In this document: piece after piece, positions 1-7,905 of the stretch
How the letters are laid out: each line of letters opens with the position of its first letter
Position numbering within the stretch: position 1 is the first letter of the stretch
Source: Microbacterium sp. 13-71-7
GTDB taxonomy: Bacteria; Actinomycetota; Actinomycetes; Actinomycetales; Microbacteriaceae
Direction of reading: 5' to 3'
Length of the DNA stretch: 40,172 bases
Assembly: GCF_002257455.1 (NCBI RefSeq)
Contig: NZ_NCKN01000004.1
Coordinates: 1 to 40,172, forward strand
The notes under the pieces: generated by a model
Told to the model about the DNA's origin: nothing
Databases searched by the model: none
The model's input: only the letters and a program-made list of their open reading frames with translations
Position numbers and translations under genes: made by a program

Positions 1-335
1 GGCTGCAGCTCGATCGTGTGGTTGTACCAGGCGCCCGCGAAGTCGACCTGGCCGGAGATCATCGCGTCCTCGGCGCCGACGCCGCCGTTCTGCTCCGTGG
101 AGAGCTCGACGTTCACGCCGAACTTCTTGTAGAAGCCGAGCTGCTCGGCGAGCTTGTAGGGCAGGTAGATCTGCTTGTCGATGCCGCCGACCATGATCTT
201 CACGGTCTCGGACGAGGAGCCGGTCGCCCCTGCGGTGCTGGAGCCGGAGGATCCGGATGCTCCGGAGCTGCAGGCTGCGAGGCCGAGCATCAGTGCTCCG
301 GCCGTCGCGACGGCGACGATGCCGCGCTTGTTCAT
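1..335 (-). CDS. NitT/TauT-type ABC transporter substrate-binding lipoprotein (partial)
   Basis: Extracellular ligand-binding lipoprotein of an ABC importer; only about the first 111 residues are in the window, and the C-terminus lies beyond base 1. The protein begins MNKRGIVAVATAGALMLGLA followed by Cys, a clear lipobox (LAAC), then a Ser/Gly/Ala linker and KIMVGGIDKQIYLPYKLAEQ, LGFYKKFGVNVEL, which matches the SsuA/ThiY/TauA-like fold entry (NMT1/THI5-like). The ATG is preceded by GAAAGGAAACCCAC, a good ribosome site. It is the last gene of a leftward ATPase-permease-binding protein operon, 71 nt after the permease. Substrates of this family include nitrate, sulfonates and pyrimidine precursors; the ligand cannot be fixed from this part. 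Confidence 0.88.
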   Translation of the reverse strand, partial: MNKRGIVAVATAGALMLGLAACSSGASGSSGSSTAGATGSSSETVKIMVGGIDKQIYLPYKLAEQLGFYKKFGVNVELSTEQNGGVGAEDAMISGQVDFAGAWYNHTIELQ

Positions 336-406
336 GTGGGTTTCCTTTCGTTGCGCCGATCGGGCCGGCGTTCCTGGTGAGGAGGGATTTCGAGGGAAGG
401 GAGGGC

Positions 407-1321
407 TCAGATCGACGACGCCTCGGACCGCGTCGGCGGACGCCAGCGCAGCACCTGCTTCTCGAGCAGCGAGATGAGGTACTCGGCGACGAGGGTGAAG
501 ACGGCGATGATGACCATGCACGCGAACACCGTGTTCGGGTCGAAGGATCCCTGCGCCTGGCTGATGATGAGGCCGATGCCGCGCTGCGCGCCGAGCACCT
601 CGGCGACCAGCGCGCCGATGATGGCGAAGCCGAACGCGGTGTGCAGGCTCGCGATGATCCAGGTCATCGCGGACGGGATCGTGACGTGGCGGGCGACCTG
701 GAGGGGCGATGCGCCGAGGACCCGCACGTTCGAGATGAGGTTCGGATCCACCTCCCGCACGCCCTGGAAGGCGTTGAAGAAGACGGCGAAGAACACCAGC
801 ACCGCGGCCAGGAGCACCTTGGCGGGCATCCCGAGACCGAACGCGACGATGAAGATCGAGCCGAGCACGATGCGCGGGATCGCGTTGATGATCTTGATGT
901 ACGGACCGCACACCTCAGCCAGGAACCGGTTGCTGCCGAGCAGGATGCCGGCGATCATGCCGGCGAGCGTGCCGACCGCGAAGCCGAGCAGCGCCTCCTG
1001 CACCGTGACCCAGAGGTTCTCCCAGACAGATCCGAAGGCCGTACCCACGGTGAACAGGTGCACGAGGCTGTCCCACACCGCGGTCGGCTGGCCGAAGAAG
1101 AACTTGTCCACCCAGCCCATGGCGGTGAACAGCTGCCAACCGCCGAAGACGACGACGGCGACGCCGACCCGGCCGACCCACACCCAGGCGGTGTGACGGC
1201 GACGGGCGCGGCGCCCGGCGGCCTGAAGCTCGGCCTCGCTCTGCTCCGGTTCGTTCACGGTGCTCGCGTAGGGGCGTCCGGTGGCGTCCACGGACGGCAT
1301 GCGAACGGTCGCGGCGGTCAT
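407..1321 (-). CDS. ABC transporter permease, NitT/TauT (SsuC-like) family
   Basis: Integral-membrane permease of the importer, 304 aa. A hydrophilic N-terminus of about 45 residues is followed by roughly six membrane segments of the BPD_transp_1 type. The cytoplasmic coupling loop is visible as EVDPNLISNVRVLGASPLQV, close to the EAA-loop consensus. The start is the ATG whose first bases overlap the stop of the ATPase gene (ATGA, 1318-1321), so translational coupling is likely. Family knowledge places it with SsuC/TauC permeases, which work as homodimers with the ATPase next door. No frameshift or missing segment is seen. An N-terminal Arg-rich stretch (RRARRRH) precedes the first membrane helix, consistent with the positive-inside rule. 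Confidence 0.92.
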   Translation of the reverse strand: MTAATVRMPSVDATGRPYASTVNEPEQSEAELQAAGRRARRRHTAWVWVGRVGVAVVVFGGWQLFTAMGWVDKFFFGQPTAVWDSLVHLFTVGTAFGSVWENLWVTVQEALLGFAVGTLAGMIAGILLGSNRFLAEVCGPYIKIINAIPRIVLGSIFIVAFGLGMPAKVLLAAVLVFFAVFFNAFQGVREVDPNLISNVRVLGASPLQVARHVTIPSAMTWIIASLHTAFGFAIIGALVAEVLGAQRGIGLIISQAQGSFDPNTVFACMVIIAVFTLVAEYLISLLEKQVLRWRPPTRSEASSI

Positions 1322-2172
1322 GCTGCCACCGCCGCGGTCTGCGCGTAGGCCCGATCGACCTCTTCGCGCAAGGACTCCCAGATCTGGCCCTGCAGTTCGA
1401 GGAAGCGCCCCTCGTGCCGGATCTGCTGCACGTCGCCGCGCGGACGCGGGAGGTCGATCTCGAACACGTCCTTCACGGTGCCAGGGCTCGAGGTCATGAT
1501 GACCACCCGGTCGGCGAGGGCGACGGCCTCGTCGAGGTCGTGCGTGATGAAGAGCACGGAGGGCCGCGACTCCTCCCACAGCTGCAGCAGCTCGGTCTGC
1601 ATGATCGCCTTGGTCTGCACGTCGAGCGCACCGAAGGGCTCGTCCATGAGCAGGATCCGCGGCCGGTTGATGAGCGCCGCAGCCATCGCGACGCGCTTGC
1701 GCATGCCGCCGGAGAGCTGGTGCGGATAGCGGTCCTCGAAGCCGGCGAGGCCCACGCGGCGCAGCCAGTCCAGGGCCAGCACCGTGGCCTCCTTCTTCGG
1801 GGTCCCGGTGAGGACAGGGCCGACCATGACGTTGTTCAGCACGGTCTTCCAGGGGAACAGCGAGTCCGCCTGGAACATGTAGCTGACGCCGTGCGTGATG
1901 CCGTCGACGATGCGCCCTCCGACGCTCACAGATCCGGCGCTCGGGCGCTCGAGCCCGGAGACCTGCGCGAGCGTCGTCGACTTGCCGCAGCCCGTCGGTC
2001 CGACGATCGCGCAGAACTGTCCCGGCTCGACGCTCAGCGTGACATCGCGGATCGCGGTGAAGGTCTGCCCCTTCGGCGTCAGGAAGCGCTTCGTCAGCCC
2101 GACGATGTCGATGCGGGCGGCTTCGCCCGTCGTGTCGGCGACGGATCCTGCCGTCGCTCGTGTGTCACCCAT
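1318..2172 (-). CDS. ABC transporter ATP-binding protein, NitT/TauT family
   Basis: ATPase subunit of the importer, 284 aa. Walker A is GPTGCGKST (about residues 58-66), the Q-loop is YMFQADSLFPW, the signature is QLSGGMRKRV, Walker B is ILLMDEPFGALD, and the switch histidine is in LFITHDLDEA. All catalytic elements are intact. The ATG at 2172 is preceded by GAGAGGTCTCGAC, a plausible ribosome site. An N-terminal extension of about 20 residues precedes the usual ABC start. It is the first gene of the operon, divergent from a CitA-like sensor kinase across a 162-bp intergenic region, so the neighbouring two-component system could control it; that is inference. Confidence 0.94.
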   Translation of the reverse strand: MGDTRATAGSVADTTGEAARIDIVGLTKRFLTPKGQTFTAIRDVTLSVEPGQFCAIVGPTGCGKSTTLAQVSGLERPSAGSVSVGGRIVDGITHGVSYMFQADSLFPWKTVLNNVMVGPVLTGTPKKEATVLALDWLRRVGLAGFEDRYPHQLSGGMRKRVAMAAALINRPRILLMDEPFGALDVQTKAIMQTELLQLWEESRPSVLFITHDLDEAVALADRVVIMTSSPGTVKDVFEIDLPRPRGDVQQIRHEGRFLELQGQIWESLREEVDRAYAQTAAVAA

Positions 2173-2334
2173 GTCGAGACCTCTCTGTCCTGCGGTGGTG
2201 TGGGATCGATGCTCGCCGCCGAGGGGATCCGCTGTCTCGCTTGCGCGCATTGCACGTCGTTGTGGGCGTTCCCGCACCTTTTGGGCGTTCTGCGCACGGC
2301 GGCCGCCGGGCCCGCAGTGAGAGAATCCGGTGTG
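2173..2334. promoter_or_regulatory. Divergent control region with repeated TGGGCGTTC
   Basis: This 162-bp stretch separates the leftward ABC importer operon from the rightward CitA/CitB-like two-component system. It holds two exact copies of TGGGCGTTC on the plus strand at 2263-2271 and 2282-2290, spaced 19 bp start to start, nearly two helical turns. Such phased direct repeats are typical of dimeric regulator sites. No convincing -10/-35 pair was identified. The link to the CitB-like regulator encoded next door is inference. Confidence 0.45.
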
Positions 2335-3978
2335 ATGCGACGACGGATCCGAAGACTGTCGAGCCTGATCCTGCTGGCTCAGGTCGCGATCCTCAGCGCC
2401 TCGCTGCTGATCGGCTTCGTGCTGTTCGCTGTCACCGCGCGCGCGAACCTCACCAGCGACTACCAGGACCGCGCGGCGGACATCGCGCAGACCTTCGCCG
2501 AGATGCCGGCCGTGCAGCGCTGCCTCTCCTCCGGCGGCTCCGCCTGCGACAGCGACGTGCAGCAGCTCGCGACGGCGACCGAGAAGCGCACGGGCGCCGC
2601 CTACGTCGTGGTCATCGACATGAACCGCGTGCGGCATTCGCATCCGAACCCCGCCCTGATCGGGAAGCAGGTCTCGGAGGACGTCGTCGCGCGGGACGGA
2701 AAGGTGCATCGCGCCACGGACGTCGGATCCACCGGAACGACCGCGAACGCCCGCGTGCCCGTGTTCGAGGGGAGCACCGAGACGGTCATCGGCGAGGTGT
2801 CGGTCGGCATCAGGGAGTCGAGCGTCGCCGCCGAACTGCTCGGCCAGCTGCCGATCTATGCGACCTGGATCGTGCTCGCGTTCGCGATCGGCACGGCCGT
2901 GTCGTTCGGGCTCGCCGCCGTGCTCAAGCGCCGCACGTTCGGGCTCGAGCTCGACGAGATCGCCCGGCTGCTGCAGGAGCGCGAGGCGACCCTGCACGGC
3001 ATCCGCGAGGGCGTCATCGCGATCGACCCTGCGGGGCGGATCACGGTCGTGAACGACGAGGCCCAGCGCCTGCTGAACCTGCCGGAGGGCGCCAGGGGGC
3101 GCCGCCTGGACGACGTGCTCGTCGCGAGCCCGATCCGGGACGCGCTCACCGGCACGACGGAGGTGAAGGACGCGATCGCCGTGACGGACGCGGGCGTGCT
3201 CGTGCTCAACCGCATGCCGGTCACGCTCGCCGGGCGGCCGCACGGTGCGGTGCTCACCCTGCAGGACCGCACCGAGGTCACGGGGCTCACCCAGGAGCTC
3301 GACGGCGAGCGCAGCTTCGCCGAATCGATCCGCGCGCAGCAGCACGAGTTCTCCAACCGGATGCACGCGGTCGCGGGGCTGCTCGAACTGGGCCGCACGG
3401 ACGAGGCGCTGCAGTATCTCAACGAGATCCGCGGCACCTCGGCCGACCTCGACCGCACCCTGCGGACGCATGTGGGGGCGCCGATGATCGTCGGTCTGCT
3501 GCTCGGCAAGGCGGCAGAGGCGAACGAGCGCGGGATCGACCTCGTGATCGCACCGGAGACGGACCTCGGCCCCTCGCCCGATCGGCTGCAGGCGCTCGTC
3601 ACGATCCTCGGGAACCTCATCGACAACGCCTTCGACGCCCTGGCGGACTCCCCGGCCCCGCGCCGCGTGACGGTCGGGATCGTGGAGACCCCGGAGTCGC
3701 TCACGGTGCGCGTCGCGGACAACGGGCCGGGCGTCCCCGACGACTCCGTGCCGCGCATCTTCGAGAGCGGCTACACGACCAAGCGCGGCTCGCGGTTCCT
3801 GAGCACGCACAGCGGCGCGAAGGGCGCGCGGCACAGCGGACTCGGGCTGTCGCTCGTGCACACGACGGCGAGCCGGCTCGGCGGCACGGTCTCGGTCGCG
3901 CGCGACGGCGGGGCCGCGTTCACCGTGGTGATCCCGCGCTCGACGACCGAGCCCCCCAGGCAGGGAGGCCCCCGATGA
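2335..3978 (+). CDS. CitA/DcuS-family sensor histidine kinase
   Basis: Membrane sensor kinase, about 547 aa. Membrane segments lie near residues 10-35 and 172-195 and enclose an extracytoplasmic Cache-type sensor; its motif RHSHPNPALIGK (about 100-111) is the one seen in citrate/C4-dicarboxylate sensors. A PAS domain follows (about 205-320). The phospho-acceptor is probably the His in QQHEFSNRMH (about 337), and the ATPase shows NLIDNAFDAL, DNGPGVPDD and GLGLSLVH. The ATG at 2335 is chosen, with in-frame GTG codons at 2317 and 2332 as alternatives; the ribosome site is weak. The stop overlaps the regulator start (ATGA). Known relatives sense extracellular carboxylates and control their uptake. 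Confidence 0.93.
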   Translation: MRRRIRRLSSLILLAQVAILSASLLIGFVLFAVTARANLTSDYQDRAADIAQTFAEMPAVQRCLSSGGSACDSDVQQLATATEKRTGAAYVVVIDMNRVRHSHPNPALIGKQVSEDVVARDGKVHRATDVGSTGTTANARVPVFEGSTETVIGEVSVGIRESSVAAELLGQLPIYATWIVLAFAIGTAVSFGLAAVLKRRTFGLELDEIARLLQEREATLHGIREGVIAIDPAGRITVVNDEAQRLLNLPEGARGRRLDDVLVASPIRDALTGTTEVKDAIAVTDAGVLVLNRMPVTLAGRPHGAVLTLQDRTEVTGLTQELDGERSFAESIRAQQHEFSNRMHAVAGLLELGRTDEALQYLNEIRGTSADLDRTLRTHVGAPMIVGLLLGKAAEANERGIDLVIAPETDLGPSPDRLQALVTILGNLIDNAFDALADSPAPRRVTVGIVETPESLTVRVADNGPGVPDDSVPRIFESGYTTKRGSRFLSTHSGAKGARHSGLGLSLVHTTASRLGGTVSVARDGGAAFTVVIPRSTTEPPRQGGPR

Positions 3979-4694
3979 CCGATCCCGAATTCACGGTGCT
4001 CGTCGTCGACGACGACTTCCGCGTGAGGAGCGTCCACGTCGGCTTCGTCGAGGCGGTGCCCGGCTTCCGCGTGATCGGTCAGGCCGGATCCGCCGCCGAG
4101 GCGCTGCAGCAGGCCAGGGACCTGCGGCCGGATCTGGTGCTCATGGACGTGTACCTGCCCGACGGGGACGGGCTCGAAGTGGTGCGGCGGCTGCTCGCGG
4201 ATCCCGACCCTGCGACGGGCCCGGGATCCGGCGCCGCCCCGGCGGTGATCGTGATCTCGGCCGCGAACGATCTGGCGACGGTGCGCCGCGCGGTGCAGCT
4301 CGGCGCACTGCACTATCTGGTGAAGCCGTTCGGCTTCGCGGAGCTCGCCGAGCGCCTCACGGCGTACCGGCACGCGCAGGAGCGGATCGCCGCGCTCGGC
4401 GATGCGGCCACGCAGGACGATGTCAACCGCCTGTTCGATCTGCTCCGCCCGACCTCGGCTCCCCCGCCCGAGGAAGGGCGTCGGCTCGCGCCGACCCTGC
4501 AGGCCGTGCTCGATGCGGTGGCCGCCCAGCCCGCCGATGTGTCGGCGCAGGAGATCGCCTCGACGATCGGGATCAGCCGCACCACCGCGCAGCGTGCGCT
4601 GACCCAGCTGGAGCAGTCCGGCTTCGTCCGCCTCGAGCTCCGCTACGGCAGCACCGGACGCCCCGAGCACCGCTACGCCGCGCGACGGCGCTGA
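3975..4694 (+). CDS. CitB/DcuR-family response regulator
   Basis: DNA-binding response regulator, 239 aa, partner of the upstream CitA-like kinase through a 4-bp ATGA overlap. The receiver domain shows the acidic pair VVDDDF (about residues 10-15), phospho-acceptor Asp in LVLMDVYLPDGDG, conserved Ser in VIVISAA and Lys in YLVKPF. The C-terminus has an HTH of the CitB type (EIASTIGISRTTAQRALTQL) followed by an Arg-rich GSTGRPEHRY tail. In known systems such regulators activate genes for citrate or dicarboxylate uptake. The divergent ABC importer is the nearest candidate target. The end of the gene faces a long palindrome (4709-4828). Confidence 0.93.
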   Translation: MTDPEFTVLVVDDDFRVRSVHVGFVEAVPGFRVIGQAGSAAEALQQARDLRPDLVLMDVYLPDGDGLEVVRRLLADPDPATGPGSGAAPAVIVISAANDLATVRRAVQLGALHYLVKPFGFAELAERLTAYRHAQERIAALGDAATQDDVNRLFDLLRPTSAPPPEEGRRLAPTLQAVLDAVAAQPADVSAQEIASTIGISRTTAQRALTQLEQSGFVRLELRYGSTGRPEHRYAARRR

Positions 4695-4708
4695 GGGCTA
4701 CTCCCTCT

Positions 4709-4828
4709 GGTCGTTGAGTTCCCGGTCGTTGCGCGACGACGCGCGCAGCGCGACGGAGACGAAACGCGGTGCCCTCGCAAGAGACCGCGTTTCGTCTCCG
4801 TCGGCTTCGCCGTCCTCGCTCAACGACC
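4709..4828. repeat. Large inverted repeat between convergent genes (GGTCGTTGAG-type)
   Basis: Element of about 120 bp bounded by GGTCGTTGAG on the left and CTCAACGACC-like sequence on the right. Its core is a perfect 20-bp stem: 4751-4770 pairs with 4784-4803 around a 13-nt loop. It sits between the convergent response regulator and sedolisin genes, so it probably works as a two-way terminator. Related copies occur at 14229, 28416 and, in a variant form, 30485-31104. Confidence 0.85.
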
Positions 4829-4839
4829 CCGAGTCGGGC

Positions 4840-6756
4840 TTACTGCACCCAGGCGGCTCGGGCGCTGCCCCAGCCGGTCTCGGTGTCCCAGCCGGTTCCC
4901 ACGGACTGGGTCGTGGTGGCGCCGTTGAACGTGCGCACCGAGTAGGCGTAGCCGCCCGAGGCGTCGAGGCCGTTCGCGAAGTCGACGCGGATCGCGCCCT
5001 TGTCGATGCCCGCCCCCGTCACGTCGTGGAAGCCCCGACCGTGCGTGCCGTAGATCGTCGGGTTCAGCAGGCCGAAGCCACCGCCGTTCGCCTGGATCTT
5101 GAGCGCCGTGATGCCGGCGAACAGCGGGGAAGCGAGGCTCGTGCCGCCGATGCGGTACGTGTCGTACGCGGCCTGGCCGGTGAACGTCTGGGTCTGGCCG
5201 ACGAGCATGCCCGTGGTGGGATCCCCGTCCATCGAGATGTCGGGAACCGCGCGCCCGCCGTTGGGGCTGACGATGCCGGCATCCTTCTGGTACTGCGGTT
5301 CGGCGATGTTCGACGAGTAGCCGCCGCCCCCTCCGTACAGGAACGCGCTGCTCAGGCTCCAGGCGCCGTCCTTCAGCACGTACTTCGAGGTCTGCCACCC
5401 GGTCTCGCCGGTGAGGCCCGCGTCGGTGATCGCGGTCGAGGTACCGCCGACCGCCGTGACGTAGGGGTCGGATGCCGGGTAGTCGGTCTGCGGCGAGCCG
5501 AGCTTGGTCGCCTGGTCGCCGTCGTCGCCGCTGGAGAACGCGTAGCTGATGCCCTGGGCCGCGCCCTGCAGGAACGCCGTCTCGTAGGCGAGGAACAGCG
5601 ACGGCTTCACGACGTCGCCGGATCCGCCCCAGGAGTTGGTCACGATGTTCGCGACGTTCTCGTCGTTGATGCGCGTGAACGTGTCGAGCAGGTCGGGGTC
5701 CATGCAGCTCTTGCCCGCGTAGTAGCGGATGTTCGCGCCGGGGGCCATGGCGTGCACGGCCTCCACGTCGAGCGTCTCCTCGCCGTACCAGCCGGCCATG
5801 CCGCACTGGTGGTTCGACTTGTTGCTGTTGACGTTCGTGTACGCGTTGGGCACGTTCTGCGAGAACTGGCCCGCCGCGAAGGGCTTGTCCCCGGTGTCGG
5901 TCGCGTACCGGTTCGCGTCGGCCTCGATCGTCGGCGAGGCGTAGGCGTCGGTGATCGCGACGGTCACGCCGGTGCCGTCGAGACCGCCCGTGAGACCGGC
6001 CTCGTAGGCCCCGCGCAGCTGCGGGCCGGTGTATCCGCACGGCGAGTACGGCAGGGCCGCGCCGTCGAACGCGGGGAGCACGGTGCCGTCGGGCGTCGCG
6101 AGGTTCGCCGGCGTGGCGGATCCGTAGGTCTTGCCGCAGATCGGCGAGTTGCGGAATCCGCCGTCGGGCGGGGCGGGCTTCTGGGTCTTCGGATCCACGA
6201 ACGACGGCGTGGTGTCGAGTCCGTCGACCGCGATGATCGCGCCGGCGAGCTCCCCCGGGGCGGTCGCGGCGCCGTCCGGCGCCTGCACGGTGAGGCCGTC
6301 GTGCGTGTAGTTCGAGATCGTGACGCCGAACGCCTTGTTCGCGTTGCCCACGCCGCCGTTCACGTCCACGTAGCGATGGTGGGGATCGACCGTGGTCTTC
6401 AGCCCCGCCCCCTGCAGCCAGGACGTGACGGCGTCGACGGTCGCCGGCGAGGCGTCGAAGGTCGCGTGGTACTGGTCGGCCGGGAGGAAGTGCCGGTACT
6501 GCGTGGATCCGGGCGTCGAGATCGCGGTCGCGAGTGCGGCCAGGGCGTCCATGCCGCCGGCAGGCGCGAGGTAGACCCGCGCGCTCACCGCGCCGCTCGC
6601 CGGTCCGCCCTTGGTCGCGTTCTTGAGCCAGCCCGGTGTCGAGTTCGGGATCGGGCTCTTGGGCGGCGGGGCCGCGCTGGCGGCGCCTGCTCCGGCGAAG
6701 GTGGCAGCGACGGTGGCGACGACCGCGAGGGCGACGCCGAGGACTTTTCTACGCAT
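4840..6756 (-). CDS. Secreted sedolisin (S53) serine-carboxyl protease with pro-kumamolisin domain
   Basis: Exported peptidase precursor, 638 aa. Sec signal peptide (about residues 1-29, ending ASA), then a pro-kumamolisin activation domain (about 45-190), then the S53 catalytic domain. The sedolisin catalytic set is visible: Glu326 and Asp330 in GEETLDVEA with the family's four-residue spacing, the oxyanion Asp411 in SSGDDGD, and Ser540 in GGTSLASPLFAG. Aspartates near the C-terminus (GFHDVTGAG, GWDTETGWG) fit the calcium site. Family members are active at acid pH after loss of the pro-domain. The ATG is preceded by GGAGATCCCGG. It ends a leftward run of exported proteins, and its 3' end abuts a strong palindrome. 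Confidence 0.95.
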   Translation of the reverse strand: MRRKVLGVALAVVATVAATFAGAGAASAAPPPKSPIPNSTPGWLKNATKGGPASGAVSARVYLAPAGGMDALAALATAISTPGSTQYRHFLPADQYHATFDASPATVDAVTSWLQGAGLKTTVDPHHRYVDVNGGVGNANKAFGVTISNYTHDGLTVQAPDGAATAPGELAGAIIAVDGLDTTPSFVDPKTQKPAPPDGGFRNSPICGKTYGSATPANLATPDGTVLPAFDGAALPYSPCGYTGPQLRGAYEAGLTGGLDGTGVTVAITDAYASPTIEADANRYATDTGDKPFAAGQFSQNVPNAYTNVNSNKSNHQCGMAGWYGEETLDVEAVHAMAPGANIRYYAGKSCMDPDLLDTFTRINDENVANIVTNSWGGSGDVVKPSLFLAYETAFLQGAAQGISYAFSSGDDGDQATKLGSPQTDYPASDPYVTAVGGTSTAITDAGLTGETGWQTSKYVLKDGAWSLSSAFLYGGGGGYSSNIAEPQYQKDAGIVSPNGGRAVPDISMDGDPTTGMLVGQTQTFTGQAAYDTYRIGGTSLASPLFAGITALKIQANGGGFGLLNPTIYGTHGRGFHDVTGAGIDKGAIRVDFANGLDASGGYAYSVRTFNGATTTQSVGTGWDTETGWGSARAAWVQ

Positions 6757-6909
6757 CCGGGATCTCCAGACATCAGGTTCGGTCGTCGGCGGTCGCCGGT
6801 GACCGAGGCGATGCTATTCCCGTACGAAGCAGCGGCGCGAGAGGCTCCCGCCTCCCGGACGTCGGCTCACAGCGCACGCATCGGGTTCTCCCAGCCCACG
6901 CATTCCCTC

Positions 6910-6951
6910 CGTTCGAGTCTCGGTTCAGGGCGTTCGAGTCTCGGATCAGGA
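6910..6951. repeat. Two tandem 21-bp copies at the lipoprotein stop codon
   Basis: The unit CGTTCGAGTCTCGGTTCAGG plus G occurs at 6910-6930 and, with two changes, at 6931-6951. The second copy carries the stop codon of the leftward lipoprotein gene (TGA at 6946-6948), so the repeat looks like a duplication of the gene's last bases into the 189-bp gap before the sedolisin gene. Nothing else is recognised in that gap. Confidence 0.7.
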
Positions 6952-7371
6952 CGCAGCGACCTCGATGGTGAGATCGCTGCTGATCGTGCCAACGGCGACC
7001 CTGATCGTGACCCGGCCCGGCCCGTCCGGGTGCAGCCCGAGCGAGCTCGCCACCCCGTCCGAATCCGTGGCGGAGGTCTCGAATCCGCCCGGATACGTCG
7101 CCGGACCCGAGACCACCTCGAAGGTCGCGTCGCGGGTCGCGAGGGGCGCCCCGTCGTCGGTCGCCCGGATGACGACCCGCACCTCGTCGCCGAGATGCAC
7201 CGCGCCCTCCGGGGAGACGACCCGGATCGCCGGTCCGTGCGGCGCGGCGTCGGTGGACGACGAGGCCGAGGGCTTCGCCGCTCCCGCTCCGTCCACGGTG
7301 CATCCGGACAGAAAGGCCGGCAGGAGCACCGCCAGCAGGGCGACCGCCCCGGCCCCCGCCGCCCGGGTCAC
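6946..7371 (-). CDS. Small lipoprotein with Ig-like (Big-type) domain
   Basis: Predicted lipoprotein, 141 aa. It begins VTRAAGAGAVALLAVLLPAF with lipobox LSGC at about residues 20-23, then a short Ala/Ser linker and one beta-rich domain with the invasin/Big-like pattern: VHLGDEVRVVIRATDDGAPL, ATFEVVSGPATYPGGF, TDSDGVASSLGL, GRVTIRVAVG. The GTG start overlaps the stop of the upstream Tat-like protein (GTGA, 7368-7371), so the two are almost certainly co-translated. No catalytic motif is seen. It is probably a cell-surface or matrix-associated accessory of the exported cluster. Confidence 0.82.
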   Translation of the reverse strand: MTRAAGAGAVALLAVLLPAFLSGCTVDGAGAAKPSASSSTDAAPHGPAIRVVSPEGAVHLGDEVRVVIRATDDGAPLATRDATFEVVSGPATYPGGFETSATDSDGVASSLGLHPDGPGRVTIRVAVGTISSDLTIEVAAS

Positions 7372-7838
7372 GCTGGCACCAGGGTGATCACGAAGGTCCG
7401 GCTCACCGGCCCCACGTGCACGACCACCGGGAACGTGCCCGCGGCGAGCGCCACGATCGGGAGGATCAGGGTCCCGTCGGTGTCGATCGAGGCAGAGGCC
7501 AGGGCGCCCTGGAGCAGGACCGATTCGTCCCATGACGCGATCCCGCCGGCGTTGACCAGCTCCGCCGTGGCGTCGGCCGGGATCGGGCCCGAGCCTGCGA
7601 CCTGGAAGATCAGCGGCGCGGTGTCCCCCGCCGCCGAGAAGGGGTAGGTCTGCGCGTCGTCGACGGCGCCGAGGAGGTCGACCGTGATCGCGACCGAGGC
7701 CGAGGCCCGCGGCAGCGCGACCGCGGCCGCGATCACGGGCACCGACCAGGCGCCGGCGACGATGGCGCGTCGCCTGGTCCATCCGCGGTCGCCCCGAGAA
7801 GCTCCGTCCTTTTCGATCGGCGTGCGGTGGGTCGTCAT
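7368..7838 (-). CDS. Small exported protein with twin-arginine-like signal
   Basis: Exported protein of 156 aa, function unknown. The N-terminus has WTRRRAIVAGAWSVPVIAAA then VALPRASAS, a Tat-like pattern that is very common in high-GC Gram-positive surface proteins. The mature part (about 45-156) is Ala/Val/Thr-rich, predicted all-beta and without catalytic motifs. The ATG follows AGGAGGCAGCACC, a strong ribosome site. The stop overlaps the start of the lipoprotein gene. It lies 67 nt after the giant LamG protein gene in the same direction. The pairing suggests a two-part surface structure; this is inference. Confidence 0.82.
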   Translation of the reverse strand: MTTHRTPIEKDGASRGDRGWTRRRAIVAGAWSVPVIAAAVALPRASASVAITVDLLGAVDDAQTYPFSAAGDTAPLIFQVAGSGPIPADATAELVNAGGIASWDESVLLQGALASASIDTDGTLILPIVALAAGTFPVVVHVGPVSRTFVITLVPA

Positions 7839-7905
7839 GGTGCTGCCTCCTGCGGGGTGTCTCCGCGGCGTCGGGTACGCGGCGGACGGGATCCGGCGTC
7901 CGCGC

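Noticed and set aside
257-1348. Long open frame on the plus strand opposite the ABC permease and binding protein.
   Set aside because: Arg/Asp/Glu/His-rich shadow of well-defined minus-strand genes, as GC-rich coding DNA produces.
1318-3861. Very long minus-strand frame covering the ABC ATPase and the region opposite the sensor kinase.
   Set aside because: Only the part from 2172 down has ATPase motifs; the rest is the antisense of the CitA-like kinase.
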